From the IMG/VR virus record IMGVR_UViG_3300027749_003140, positions 1 to 23,960 of that record: a DNA stretch of 23,960 nucleotides. One strand, written 5' to 3'. The position numbers and the translations under genes are program-made. Shown here one piece after another: positions 12,130 through 18,831 of this stretch; positions within the stretch are counted from its first letter, which is position 1; each line of letters begins with the position of its first letter. The notes under the pieces are model-generated. The model searched no databases. It was not told the DNA's origin and saw nothing but the letters and a program-made list of their open reading frames with translations. Source of the stretch: a virus.

Positions 12130-14001
12130 ATGAGCAAAGTCATCGGTATCGATTTAGGTACAACAAATTCATGCGTAGCCATTATTGAAAATGGTGTTGC
12201 AAAAATCATCGAAAATTCAGAAGGCGCACGTACTACACCTAGTATTGTTGCATACGCTAATGACGAAATACTAGTAGGCGCAAGTGCAAAGCGTCAATCA
12301 GTAACAAATCCCAAAAACACAATCTACGCAAGTAAGCGACTAATTGGACGTAAGTTTAAAGAAGAAGCAGTTCAAAAAGATATCGATCTTATGCCCTATG
12401 AAATTATGGAAGCTAAGAACGGTGATGCATGGGTCCGTGCTAACGATCAAGAATTAGCACCGCCACAAATTTCAGCAGAAGTTCTTCGCAAGATGAAAAA
12501 GACTGCTGAGGACTATTTAGGTGCTACAGTAACACAGGCTGTTATCACAGTACCAGCGTACTTTAATGACAGTCAACGTCAAGCAACTAAGGATGCTGGA
12601 CAAATTGCTGGATTAGAAGTATTGCGTATTATTAACGAGCCCACTGCGGCAGCACTGGCATATGGTGTTGACAAAGCTGACAAGCGTGATCGTAAGATTG
12701 CAGTGTACGATTTAGGTGGTGGTACATTTGACGTATCTATTATTGAAATCGCAGATGTTGATGGTGACAAACAAATTGAAGTGTTGAGCACAAATGGCGA
12801 TACATTCTTAGGTGGTGAAGACTTTGACCAACGTATTATGGATTACTTGGTTGACGAGTTTAAGAAAGAAAATGCAGTTGACCTTAAGAAAGACATGCTG
12901 GCGTTACAACGTTTGAAAGAAGCCGCAGAAAAAGCTAAGATTGAATTATCAAGTTCTGCTCAAACTTCAGTTAACTTACCATACATCACAGCTGACGCAA
13001 CAGGCCCCAAGCACATGAATGTTTCTATTACTCGTGCTAAGTTAGAAAGCCTAGTCGAAGAGTTAATACAACGTTCAATTGAACCCTGTAAGACTGCGAT
13101 GAAAGATGCAGGTGTTACGGGTGCGGATATTGATGAAGTTATCCTTGTTGGTGGTATGACTCGTATGCCCAAGGTGCAAGAAGTTGTTGAACAGTTGTTC
13201 GGCAAGGCCCCACGCCGCGATGTTAACCCAGATGAAGCAGTTGCCGCCGGCGCCGCAGTACAAGGATCAGTACTAGCAGGAGAACGCAGTGATGTGTTAT
13301 TGTTAGATGTTACTCCATTAAGTCTTGGGATTGAAACAATGGGTGGTATTATGGCCAAGTTGATTCAGAAGAATACAACTATTCCAACTAAAGCTAGCCA
13401 AACATTTAGTACTGCCGATGATAATCAACCAGCTGTAACGATTAAGGCATTCCAGGGTGAACGTGAACTAGTGCAACACAATAAATTACTAGGCGAGTTT
13501 AACTTAGAAGGTATTGCACCAGCTCGTCGTGGCACTCCCCAGATTGAAGTTACGCTTGACATTGATGCTAATGGCATCATGCACGTATCTGCTAAAGATA
13601 AGAATACTGGCAAAGAAAACAAGATTACTATTAAGTCTGACTCAGGTCTAACCAAAGAAGAAATCGAACGTATGGTACAAGATGCTGAAGCTAATGCCGA
13701 ATCAGATCAAAAGGCACGGGGATTGATTGAAGCACGTAATACAGCAGAAGCACAAATTCACAGTATTCGCAAGGATATGGAAGAAGTAACAGCTGAATTA
13801 TTGCAAGAGGTTAAAGACAAAGTTGACGAAGCTATTAAGGCAGTTAACGATGCAGTAGTAGCCGAAGATAAAGATGCTATTATACAAAAGCTCAGTGACT
13901 TGAGTGTAGCAAGCCAACCAGTCATTGAGGCTAAGAACAAACGCGACGAGGCCAAAAAGAATGAGACTCCAGTAGACGCAGAGTTTACTGAAGTAATTTA
14001 A
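12130..14001 (+). CDS. dnaK: Hsp70 chaperone DnaK
   Basis: A 623-aa complete DnaK (E. coli 638). The ATPase domain shows [12 protein letters not shown] (residues 6-17), [36 protein letters not shown] (193-204) and [13 protein letters not shown]; the linker [14 protein letters not shown] leads to the substrate-binding domain, and the helical lid ends DAEFTEVI, close to the bacterial DAEFEEVK tail. It folds or disaggregates client proteins in an ATP cycle that needs DnaJ and GrpE, neither of which is seen here, so host co-chaperones are presumed. Sequence looks proteobacterial. AAGGAG precedes the ATG inside a possible RNA thermometer. hsp20 follows with a matching leader. Confidence 0.97.
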   Translation: MSKVIGIDLGTTNSCVAIIENGVAKIIENSEGARTTPSIVAYANDEILVGASAKRQSVTNPKNTIYASKRLIGRKFKEEAVQKDIDLMPYEIMEAKNGDAWVRANDQELAPPQISAEVLRKMKKTAEDYLGATVTQAVITVPAYFNDSQRQATKDAGQIAGLEVLRIINEPTAAALAYGVDKADKRDRKIAVYDLGGGTFDVSIIEIADVDGDKQIEVLSTNGDTFLGGEDFDQRIMDYLVDEFKKENAVDLKKDMLALQRLKEAAEKAKIELSSSAQTSVNLPYITADATGPKHMNVSITRAKLESLVEELIQRSIEPCKTAMKDAGVTGADIDEVILVGGMTRMPKVQEVVEQLFGKAPRRDVNPDEAVAAGAAVQGSVLAGERSDVLLLDVTPLSLGIETMGGIMAKLIQKNTTIPTKASQTFSTADDNQPAVTIKAFQGERELVQHNKLLGEFNLEGIAPARRGTPQIEVTLDIDANGIMHVSAKDKNTGKENKITIKSDSGLTKEEIERMVQDAEANAESDQKARGLIEARNTAEAQIHSIRKDMEEVTAELLQEVKDKVDEAIKAVNDAVVAEDKDAIIQKLSDLSVASQPVIEAKNKRDEAKKNETPVDAEFTEVI

Positions 14002-14013
14002 CACACAGACACA

Positions 14014-14020
14014 ATAAATA
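14014..14020 (+). promoter_or_regulatory. ATAAATA late promoter of hsp20
   Basis: ATAAATA 12 bases after the dnaK stop. Expected start about 14026, a few bases before the GC-rich leader hairpin. Confidence 0.55.
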
Positions 14021-14027
14021 CACAGTG

Positions 14028-14073
14028 GGGTGCTCGGGTGAGGCCCTGCTTATTTCTTGCTTAATAAAGGAGA
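14028..14073 (+). promoter_or_regulatory. ROSE-like RNA thermometer candidate in hsp20 leader
   Basis: A GC-rich hairpin (GGG 14028-14030 with CCC 14044-14046, and CUC 14033-14035 with GAG 14040-14042, loop GGGU) is followed by the Shine-Dalgarno stem: UCUUGCU (14055-14061) pairs with AGGAGA (14068-14073), loop UAAUAA, one bulged G. The segment from TCTTGCTTAAT to AAGGAGAA is the same as in the dnaK leader except for one base in the loop. ROSE elements are best known from hsp20 genes of proteobacteria. Confidence 0.62.
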
Positions 14074-14078
14074 ACATT

Positions 14079-14525
14079 ATGAACACAACATTAAGCCGCA
14101 TTGATACTACCGCACTAGCTCAACTGAGTAGGGCACTTGTGGGATTTGACCGTATGTTTGATACTTACGAATCTAGATTCGCTAGTCAGACATCAAACTA
14201 TCCTCCACACAATATTTTTAAGTATGACGAATACCACTACGCTATTGAAATGGCAGTGGCCGGATTTAAGAAGTCTGAAATCGCAGTAGAAGTTGAGAAT
14301 GATCAACTGACCATCCGCGGCGAAATACAGTCTGCAACTGATCCTAGTCGTCAATATATACACAGAGGACTGAGCAGTCGAGATTTTGAAAGGCGCATTG
14401 GCCTTACTGAGCATATGATTGTTAAAGGTGCCGAAATTCAAGACGGTATATTAACAATTAATATTGAACTTGAACTTCCCGAGGAAAAGAAGCCAAGGGT
14501 AGTTGACATTGTAGAGATTAAGTAA
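14079..14525 (+). CDS. Small heat shock protein Hsp20 (IbpA-like)
   Basis: A 148-aa alpha-crystallin protein. ATG 14079 is chosen because AAGGAG lies six bases upstream; the longer frame from 14025 lies in the structured leader. The N-terminal arm (FDRMFDTYESRF, NYPPHNIFKYDE) is IbpA-like, the core runs through YAIEMAVAGFKKSEIAVEV, LTIRGE, HRGLSSRDFERRI and DGILTINIELELPEE, and the tail VVDIVEIK holds an IxI-like motif for oligomer contacts. It holds unfolded proteins for the Hsp70 system; the adjacent dnaK would complete that path. Hsp20 is common in T4-like cyanophages, but the shared thermometer-like leader with dnaK is unusual. Its 3' end contains a consensus promoter. Confidence 0.93.
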   Translation: MNTTLSRIDTTALAQLSRALVGFDRMFDTYESRFASQTSNYPPHNIFKYDEYHYAIEMAVAGFKKSEIAVEVENDQLTIRGEIQSATDPSRQYIHRGLSSRDFERRIGLTEHMIVKGAEIQDGILTINIELELPEEKKPRVVDIVEIK

Positions 14526-14531
14526 TATAAT
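14503..14531 (+). promoter_or_regulatory. Consensus sigma-70 promoter, TTGACA-17-TATAAT
   Basis: TTGACA at 14503-14508 lies in the hsp20 coding end; TATAAT at 14526-14531 follows its stop; spacer 17. Expected start about 14538. It would drive clpS, heme oxygenase and the bilin reductase. Confidence 0.85.
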
Positions 14532-14553
14532 AAGGGGAAGGAAACTTCCCCTT
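14532..14553 (+). terminator. Strong hairpin between hsp20 and clpS
   Basis: AAGGGGAAG, GAAA tetraloop, CTTCCCCTT: a perfect 9-pair stem. No long U-run follows (TTAATACT), so termination is uncertain; RNA processing or mRNA end protection are alternatives. Transcripts from the 14503 promoter start within the left arm and could not form the full stem. Confidence 0.6.
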
Positions 14554-14573
14554 AATACTATATGGAGAATACT

Positions 14574-14876
14574 ATGAGCACAACAGACGTAAAACTTGAT
14601 GAAAAGATCAAACAAAAAATTGAAGAACCGCATCGTTGGAAGGTTATTCTATTAAATGATGATCACACTCCAATAGACTTTGTAGTCGGTATATTAACAG
14701 AGATTTTTAAACATAGCCAAGAAACAGCCAAAGAAATCACAATTCAGATACATACTGAAGGTAGTGGAGTCGCCGGTGTATACAATTTTGAAATTGCTGA
14801 GGTAAAAGCAGTTGAAGCAACTAATTTAGCTCGAGGTAACGGATTTCCACTCCAGATTAAAATGGAAGAAGAATGA
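14574..14876 (+). CDS. clpS: ClpS adaptor (N-degron recognition)
   Basis: A 100-aa ClpS homologue. ATG 14574 has GGAG eight bases upstream; 14562 is an in-frame alternative. A flexible N-terminal tail is followed by the core HRWKVILLNDDHTPIDFVVGI, with the NDD residues that hold the N-terminal amino group, IQIHTEGSG with the conserved His, and GVYNFEIAEVKA. In bacteria ClpS hands proteins with Leu, Phe, Tyr or Trp N-termini to ClpAP. A phage copy could steer host ClpAP; no ClpA or ClpP is present here. It overlaps heme oxygenase by ATGA, so all three genes to 16097 are coupled. Confidence 0.92.
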   Translation: MSTTDVKLDEKIKQKIEEPHRWKVILLNDDHTPIDFVVGILTEIFKHSQETAKEITIQIHTEGSGVAGVYNFEIAEVKAVEATNLARGNGFPLQIKMEEE

Positions 14877-15424
14877 GCCTAAAAGAACTAACCCACGAAG
14901 CACACCGCAGTGCGGAAACACAGCCGTTTGTAAAAATTTTATTTTCAGGTAAAATTAATCCAAAACTATATGCTGCCTACTTAAAAAATCAGCACCCGTG
15001 TTACGAGATTTTAGAAGTGTGCGCAATGCCCCATGGGTTATTAGCAGGACTCCCTGACATGCGTAGAGCTCCATCAATATTAGCAGACTATTTAGAACTG
15101 CATAAAGAAGGCGACTTGGAACCGACAATTCTGCCGGCAACTGATCGGTATCTCAAATACATTCTAAGTATCAAAGATGATCCTAAGCGTTTAATGGCAC
15201 ACTTATATGTACGACATATGGGAGATCTTGCCGGCGGGCAAATGATTGCCAAACGTATTCCAGGATCTGGAAAAATGTATCAATTTGCTGATCCTGATAC
15301 TCTTAAAACAGCAATCCGTGAACGGTTAGATGACAGCATGGCTGACGAGGCAAAGGTATGTTTTAAGTATGCCGAGGAAATGTTCAAAGATATGATGACA
15401 CTAGTAGAGTATGTTGATGAGTAA
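14873..15424 (+). CDS. Heme oxygenase
   Basis: A 183-aa biliverdin-forming heme oxygenase. The proximal heme ligand is His 11 in LTHEAHRSAE. The distal helix carries the glycine-rich VRHMGDLAGGQMIAKR, equivalent to YLGDLSGGQ in human HO-1. Length is slightly below cyanobacterial Ho1. It opens heme to biliverdin, CO and iron, using reduced ferredoxin in bacteria. It starts in ATGA with clpS and overlaps the bilin reductase by 8 bases, the arrangement of the ho1-bilin reductase operons found in cyanophages and in some uncultured marine phages. The iron released could feed the phage IscU/IscA system; that link is inference. Confidence 0.93.
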   Translation: MSLKELTHEAHRSAETQPFVKILFSGKINPKLYAAYLKNQHPCYEILEVCAMPHGLLAGLPDMRRAPSILADYLELHKEGDLEPTILPATDRYLKYILSIKDDPKRLMAHLYVRHMGDLAGGQMIAKRIPGSGKMYQFADPDTLKTAIRERLDDSMADEAKVCFKYAEEMFKDMMTLVEYVDE

Positions 15425-16097
15425 TGTTTGGGATACATTACAGGGTATTGCAACCTATTTTGAAATGGCTTTTGAGAGAACTGGAAATCCCGTTGAAGAA
15501 CCGGGCATGGAACGATTTAATCAACCAGGATGGGTTAATCGTGTGTATACTAGTAATTTATATAGACGTGCCCACATTGATATTGTCGATGCTAGGGACT
15601 CAAAGGGATTATGGATGATGCACTGTTGCATCTTCCCCCACACTCACAACCCTGCCCCTATTTTTGGATTCGATGTAATAGCCGGTAAGAGTAAGATCAC
15701 TGGCTGTTTCTACGATTACAGTGCCGCTGGCGACAACGAACATCCTATGCTTGAATGGTTTGCCGGGGAAGCTAATCGTTTAGATTGGAATAAAACACGC
15801 AAGCTACCCGATTGGGCTGAACGTATTTTTAGTCCAAGTATGATTGCAGCGGGCAATGTTAGCGATGAAAATGAATTGGCACAGATTTTTGCTATGGCTA
15901 AAAAGGGTGTAGATCACTATCTCAACGCCGTTGGTGAAACTAATAATACGGCATCAAGCACTAAAGATGCACAGAACTACTACTGTGAAAATCAAAAGCA
16001 AAACCCACATACACCCAAAGTTATGGTTAGTTTAGGGCTAAGTGAGGAAGATGTGCAGATTTTCATTCAGGATTGTTTGTTTCCCGAAATCCGCTAA
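15417..16097 (+). CDS. Ferredoxin-dependent bilin reductase (PcyX/PcyA-like)
   Basis: A 226-aa bilin reductase. ATG 15417 is preferred; 15411 is in frame. The core MHCCIFPHTHNPAPIFGFDV contains H69 and D86, 17 residues apart as in PcyA His88/Asp105, the proton-donating pair. The C-terminal YYCENQKQNPHTPKVMVSLG and IFIQDCLFPEI match the family end (QxxN..T, lFp). PcyA Glu76 has no obvious counterpart; Asp residues lie in HIDIVDAR. The family reduces biliverdin to phycobilins with ferredoxin. The short N-terminus and coupling to heme oxygenase resemble the PcyX group from uncultured phages rather than cyanophage PebS. Product and host use are unknown; no phytochrome or phycobiliprotein gene is present here. 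Confidence 0.87.
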   Translation: MSNVWDTLQGIATYFEMAFERTGNPVEEPGMERFNQPGWVNRVYTSNLYRRAHIDIVDARDSKGLWMMHCCIFPHTHNPAPIFGFDVIAGKSKITGCFYDYSAAGDNEHPMLEWFAGEANRLDWNKTRKLPDWAERIFSPSMIAAGNVSDENELAQIFAMAKKGVDHYLNAVGETNNTASSTKDAQNYYCENQKQNPHTPKVMVSLGLSEEDVQIFIQDCLFPEIR

Positions 16098-16100
16098 ATA
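16094..16100 (+). promoter_or_regulatory. CTAAATA late promoter directly before 16108 start
   Basis: CTAAATA overlaps the bilin reductase stop, then TTACACT and ATG. Predicted start about 16106, two bases before the ATG; no Shine-Dalgarno. Confidence 0.55.
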
Positions 16101-16107
16101 TTACACT

Positions 16108-17718
16108 ATGAGAGCAAAAGAATTTTTAACTGAAGCAGCATTAGCACCTAAAACATTCTATGTACGAGATCGGTTACAGACTTTTATTAACCGGCTTAAA
16201 AAACCCGACGAAAAATTCTTAACAGTTGACGGGGACTCTATTTCACTTAGAGCTACCCTTGAAGAATTTAAGTATCTCATTAATTTGCTAAAAACTAACT
16301 ATGATGCTCAGGGCACTGTTATTAGCAATAGTAGAATGCTTAATAAGATTGGCGGAGTGCCGTTATCACAGTTGATGAAGACTGCTGATTTTGGAGGAAA
16401 ATCCGGAGTAGGTGCTAGTGGTGAAAAAGCAGGTAGTCCAAATATTGGACCTACTGTAGAGGCACTAAAGTCTATGGCTATGTTTGCTAAACTGGTAACC
16501 CGTGGCAAGCCAACTATTACAGCAGAAGATGTTCAAGATATTGGTGCTATCATGGCTCAACATGCTGTGGAAGTAAAAGAGAAAGGAAAAAATGTTGCTA
16601 CTACTGAAAGCAAGTACAGCAGACAAGTGTATGATACTTCTAGACAAGTAAAAGACACTATTAAAATTGAAGTTAGATTAAGCAGTCCACCGTTTCAGCG
16701 AGCAATTAATGTAAGCCCTGCAGATAAAAAAGCATGGGGTTCATTACAAGGTATTGTTAATTATGTTAATAACGAAGGCGATATAGCAAAGTACAGTAGA
16801 TTATTTGCAAATAACAATAAACGTGACCCGGTAAATATTGCAGTTGTTGGCATTTCTGGTGCTAAAGCTGACATACAAACAACGTACACTAAATCTGACG
16901 GCACTGTTAAAGAATTAAGTCATATGAGCATGAGCATTAAAGCTGGTAGTTCTATGTACGATCAAGCTAGTGCTATGAACGAAGATGGGATGACTAAATT
17001 CTATGAAATTTTAGGATTGAACCCTCTTGATGCTGCTGATGCAATGCGCCATGTTGGATATGTAGGTAAACGTAAAGGTGAAGAAGATTCGCCTGAAATA
17101 TCAAAACAACGTATTGCCGCAGTTAGGCAAATATACGAAATAGCAGCAACTCAATTAGAAAGCCGTATTAAATCACTTAACGATCAAGGTGAAGCTGAAT
17201 ACATTCATGAATTCTTGGGCAAGTTAAAAAATAGTATCCAAGGTGACGGCAAACTTGTATATGTTAACTTTGACGCCAAAGGAACATATAATAAATTAAA
17301 TCCGCAATTAATTTCGTCATTAGCCCGTAACATTGATTTAAATGTTGAACTCGACTCTGATTCTAAGGCAACTCCTTACCTATATCTAAAAGATAACATT
17401 AGCGGCAAGCCTATTATGCACGTACGGTTGGCTGTCTTAAAGTCAGGGCGTATGACTAATACTTTTGAGCTGGATTATTTGCTTGACATTGTTAGCGACT
17501 CAAAGAAGAAGGACAAAGAAAAAGACATTGCGTCTCAAGAATTGGGTGTAGCCGCAAATCCCGATGCGCAGCCGGCATCTGCCAAACCAATTAAATTAGG
17601 AACACCTAATGCAGCACCTGCCAAAGTTCCAACTAAAGCAAAAGCTACAGGAAATGCTCCACAAGTAGGCGATCAAATGGGCGCTGATCCCGAGTCTACA
17701 GAATACGGTCAAGTCTGA
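16108..17718 (+). CDS. Large phage protein of unknown function
   Basis: A 536-aa soluble protein from ATG 16108; the longer frame from 16042 overlaps the bilin reductase and is not favoured. The N-terminus MRAKEFLTEAA is a type I have seen on several virion or late proteins of environmental T4-like phages. The centre (about residues 230-300) has VNIAVVGISGAKADIQTTYT, then HMSMSIKAGSSMYDQAS; the D(x)n-SIK spacing could be a PD-(D/E)xK-like nuclease core, but this is weak. The C-terminal 70 residues are low-complexity, Ala/Pro/Lys rich. A late promoter and leaderless start suggest a structural or injected protein. Family not recognised. Confidence 0.7.
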   Translation: MRAKEFLTEAALAPKTFYVRDRLQTFINRLKKPDEKFLTVDGDSISLRATLEEFKYLINLLKTNYDAQGTVISNSRMLNKIGGVPLSQLMKTADFGGKSGVGASGEKAGSPNIGPTVEALKSMAMFAKLVTRGKPTITAEDVQDIGAIMAQHAVEVKEKGKNVATTESKYSRQVYDTSRQVKDTIKIEVRLSSPPFQRAINVSPADKKAWGSLQGIVNYVNNEGDIAKYSRLFANNNKRDPVNIAVVGISGAKADIQTTYTKSDGTVKELSHMSMSIKAGSSMYDQASAMNEDGMTKFYEILGLNPLDAADAMRHVGYVGKRKGEEDSPEISKQRIAAVRQIYEIAATQLESRIKSLNDQGEAEYIHEFLGKLKNSIQGDGKLVYVNFDAKGTYNKLNPQLISSLARNIDLNVELDSDSKATPYLYLKDNISGKPIMHVRLAVLKSGRMTNTFELDYLLDIVSDSKKKDKEKDIASQELGVAANPDAQPASAKPIKLGTPNAAPAKVPTKAKATGNAPQVGDQMGADPESTEYGQV

Positions 17719-17737
17719 TCAATTAAACAGCAAGTAT

Positions 17738-17786
17738 AATTCCTCCTATTAGCAGATTAAATAATTTGCAACAGATAGGAGGAATT
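17738..17786 (+). promoter_or_regulatory. Shine-Dalgarno-sequestering hairpin with internal late-promoter-like motif
   Basis: Perfect 12-base arms: AATTCCTCCTAT (17738-17749) and ATAGGAGGAATT (17775-17786). The right arm contains the AGGAGGA ribosome site of the 17790 gene. The 25-base loop holds ATTAAATA (17756-17763), one mismatch from TATAAATA, with an expected start near 17769. Long transcripts would hide the site; transcripts starting in the loop would expose it. The same device is known for the T4 lysozyme gene e and soc. Confidence 0.72.
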
Positions 17787-17789
17787 CTT

Positions 17790-17921
17790 ATGAGTTGGTT
17801 CAAACACAAGCCTAGACCTAAAACACCCCCAAAGCAACGCCCACATCACTCTAGTCCGTTATCTGACCAGGTACTTAACAAGATTAAAGAGAAACAACGT
17901 GGCGTCCCCAAATCTAAGTAA
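17790..17921 (+). CDS. Small basic Pro-rich protein (43 aa)
   Basis: A 43-aa basic protein. It begins MSWFKHKPRPKTPPKQRPHH and ends with a helical SDQVLNKIKEKQRGVPKSK segment. The AGGAGGA ribosome site seven bases upstream is the strongest in the window. Similar short MSWF...KPR proteins occur in environmental T4-like phages by memory, with no known function. A basic, disordered character would suit RNA, DNA or capsid binding. Strong yet hairpin-gated translation suggests that high expression at a specific time (late) matters. Confidence 0.65.
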   Translation: MSWFKHKPRPKTPPKQRPHHSSPLSDQVLNKIKEKQRGVPKSK

Positions 17922-17925
17922 TGTA

Positions 17926-17943
17926 ACATTATTGTAATAATGT
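17926..17943 (+). repeat. Short AT-rich hairpin
   Basis: ACATTA, TTGTAA, TAATGT just after the 43-aa gene, followed by a T-rich stretch (GATAGTTTTATTTGTTTTC). It may be a weak terminator for the upstream transcript. Confidence 0.35.
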
Positions 17944-17962
17944 GATAGTTTTATTTGTTTTC

Positions 17963-17978
17963 ATAGTATAAATACTAT
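17963..17978 (+). promoter_or_regulatory. Late promoter TATAAATA in a 7-bp perfect dyad
   Basis: TATAAATA at 17967-17974 is the centre of ATAGTAT, AA, ATACTAT. Expected start at 17980 is exactly the A of the next ATG, so the mRNA would be leaderless. It heads the uptake/racemase cassette. Confidence 0.65.
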
Positions 17979-17979
17979 T

Positions 17980-18819
17980 ATGAAAAAACTATTAATAACC
18001 CTCTTGGTCTTGTTCTCGTCAGTTGTGTACGCACAATTACCCACTTCAACAATATCACTTCCGTCTGACATTGCTGCAATCAAGAAGAAAAACGTCTTGA
18101 TCATTGCAATGACCAAAAAAGATGTACCTCCATTCTTCTCAGGTGAAGGCGACGACATTCGAGGACTTGACGTTGAAATTGCACGCCGCATTGGTGTAAT
18201 TGTCGGAGTCCCTGTGCAGTTTAGACGAGATGCAGACAGTTTTGCCGAAGTTGTAGAACAGGTTCGTGACGGTCGTGCAGATCTTGCTGTGAGCAAACTG
18301 TCTGTAACTGGACCGCGTTTACAAGTTGTTAGATTTAGTGATCCCTACATCAAACTCAAACAAGCAATGATTATTAACCGTCTTTGGCTAAGTCAAAACT
18401 CACAAGGACGAGAAGTGTATGAAGTGATAAGAACGTTTAACGGAAAGATATCTTTTGTACGTAATTCAAGCTATGATACATTTGCCCGTGCCAATTTCCC
18501 CAAAGCTGTGTATACTCCCGAAGATAGTTGGGACACAATCATCAACAATGTAACCAGCGGTGCAATTGCAGCTGGATATAGAGATGAATTTGAAATTAAG
18601 AAAATTTCATTTGAAAAGCCTGAAGCAGCAATCACTACCAAAACAGTGACCATATCAGACAGCATAGACAACATTGCTGTGGCAGCAAATGTTAACGCAA
18701 CACAACTACTCAGCATAGTTAACTATGTTATTAGAACTGAATACAACAACATTGACACTAAAAGGTTAATGGACCGATACAAGGCTGAGACAAAGACAGC
18801 AACACCTGTAAAGAAATAA
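17980..18819 (+). CDS. Periplasmic amino-acid-binding protein (SBP family 3)
   Basis: A 279-aa periplasmic solute-binding protein. Signal peptide MKKLLITLLVLFSSVVYA, cleavage before QL. Family 3 landmarks follow: VPPFF and RGLDVEIARRIG in lobe 1, VQFRRDADSFAEVVEQVRDG, RADLAVSKLSVTGPRLQVVRF and SDPYIKLKQAMI. The Asp of RADLA and Arg of GPRLQ are the usual amino-acid-carboxylate contacts. Such proteins normally feed an ABC permease, but none is present; instead an SDF-type symporter follows after 12 bases. It may scavenge an acidic or polar amino acid, or act as sensor or decoy. No Shine-Dalgarno; leaderless start predicted. Confidence 0.85.
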   Translation: MKKLLITLLVLFSSVVYAQLPTSTISLPSDIAAIKKKNVLIIAMTKKDVPPFFSGEGDDIRGLDVEIARRIGVIVGVPVQFRRDADSFAEVVEQVRDGRADLAVSKLSVTGPRLQVVRFSDPYIKLKQAMIINRLWLSQNSQGREVYEVIRTFNGKISFVRNSSYDTFARANFPKAVYTPEDSWDTIINNVTSGAIAAGYRDEFEIKKISFEKPEAAITTKTVTISDSIDNIAVAANVNATQLLSIVNYVIRTEYNNIDTKRLMDRYKAETKTATPVKK

Positions 18820-18831
18820 TTAGGAAACATC

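Noticed and set aside
12960-13358. 132-codon minus-strand frame inside dnaK
   Set aside because: Composition is a shadow of conserved DnaK codons.
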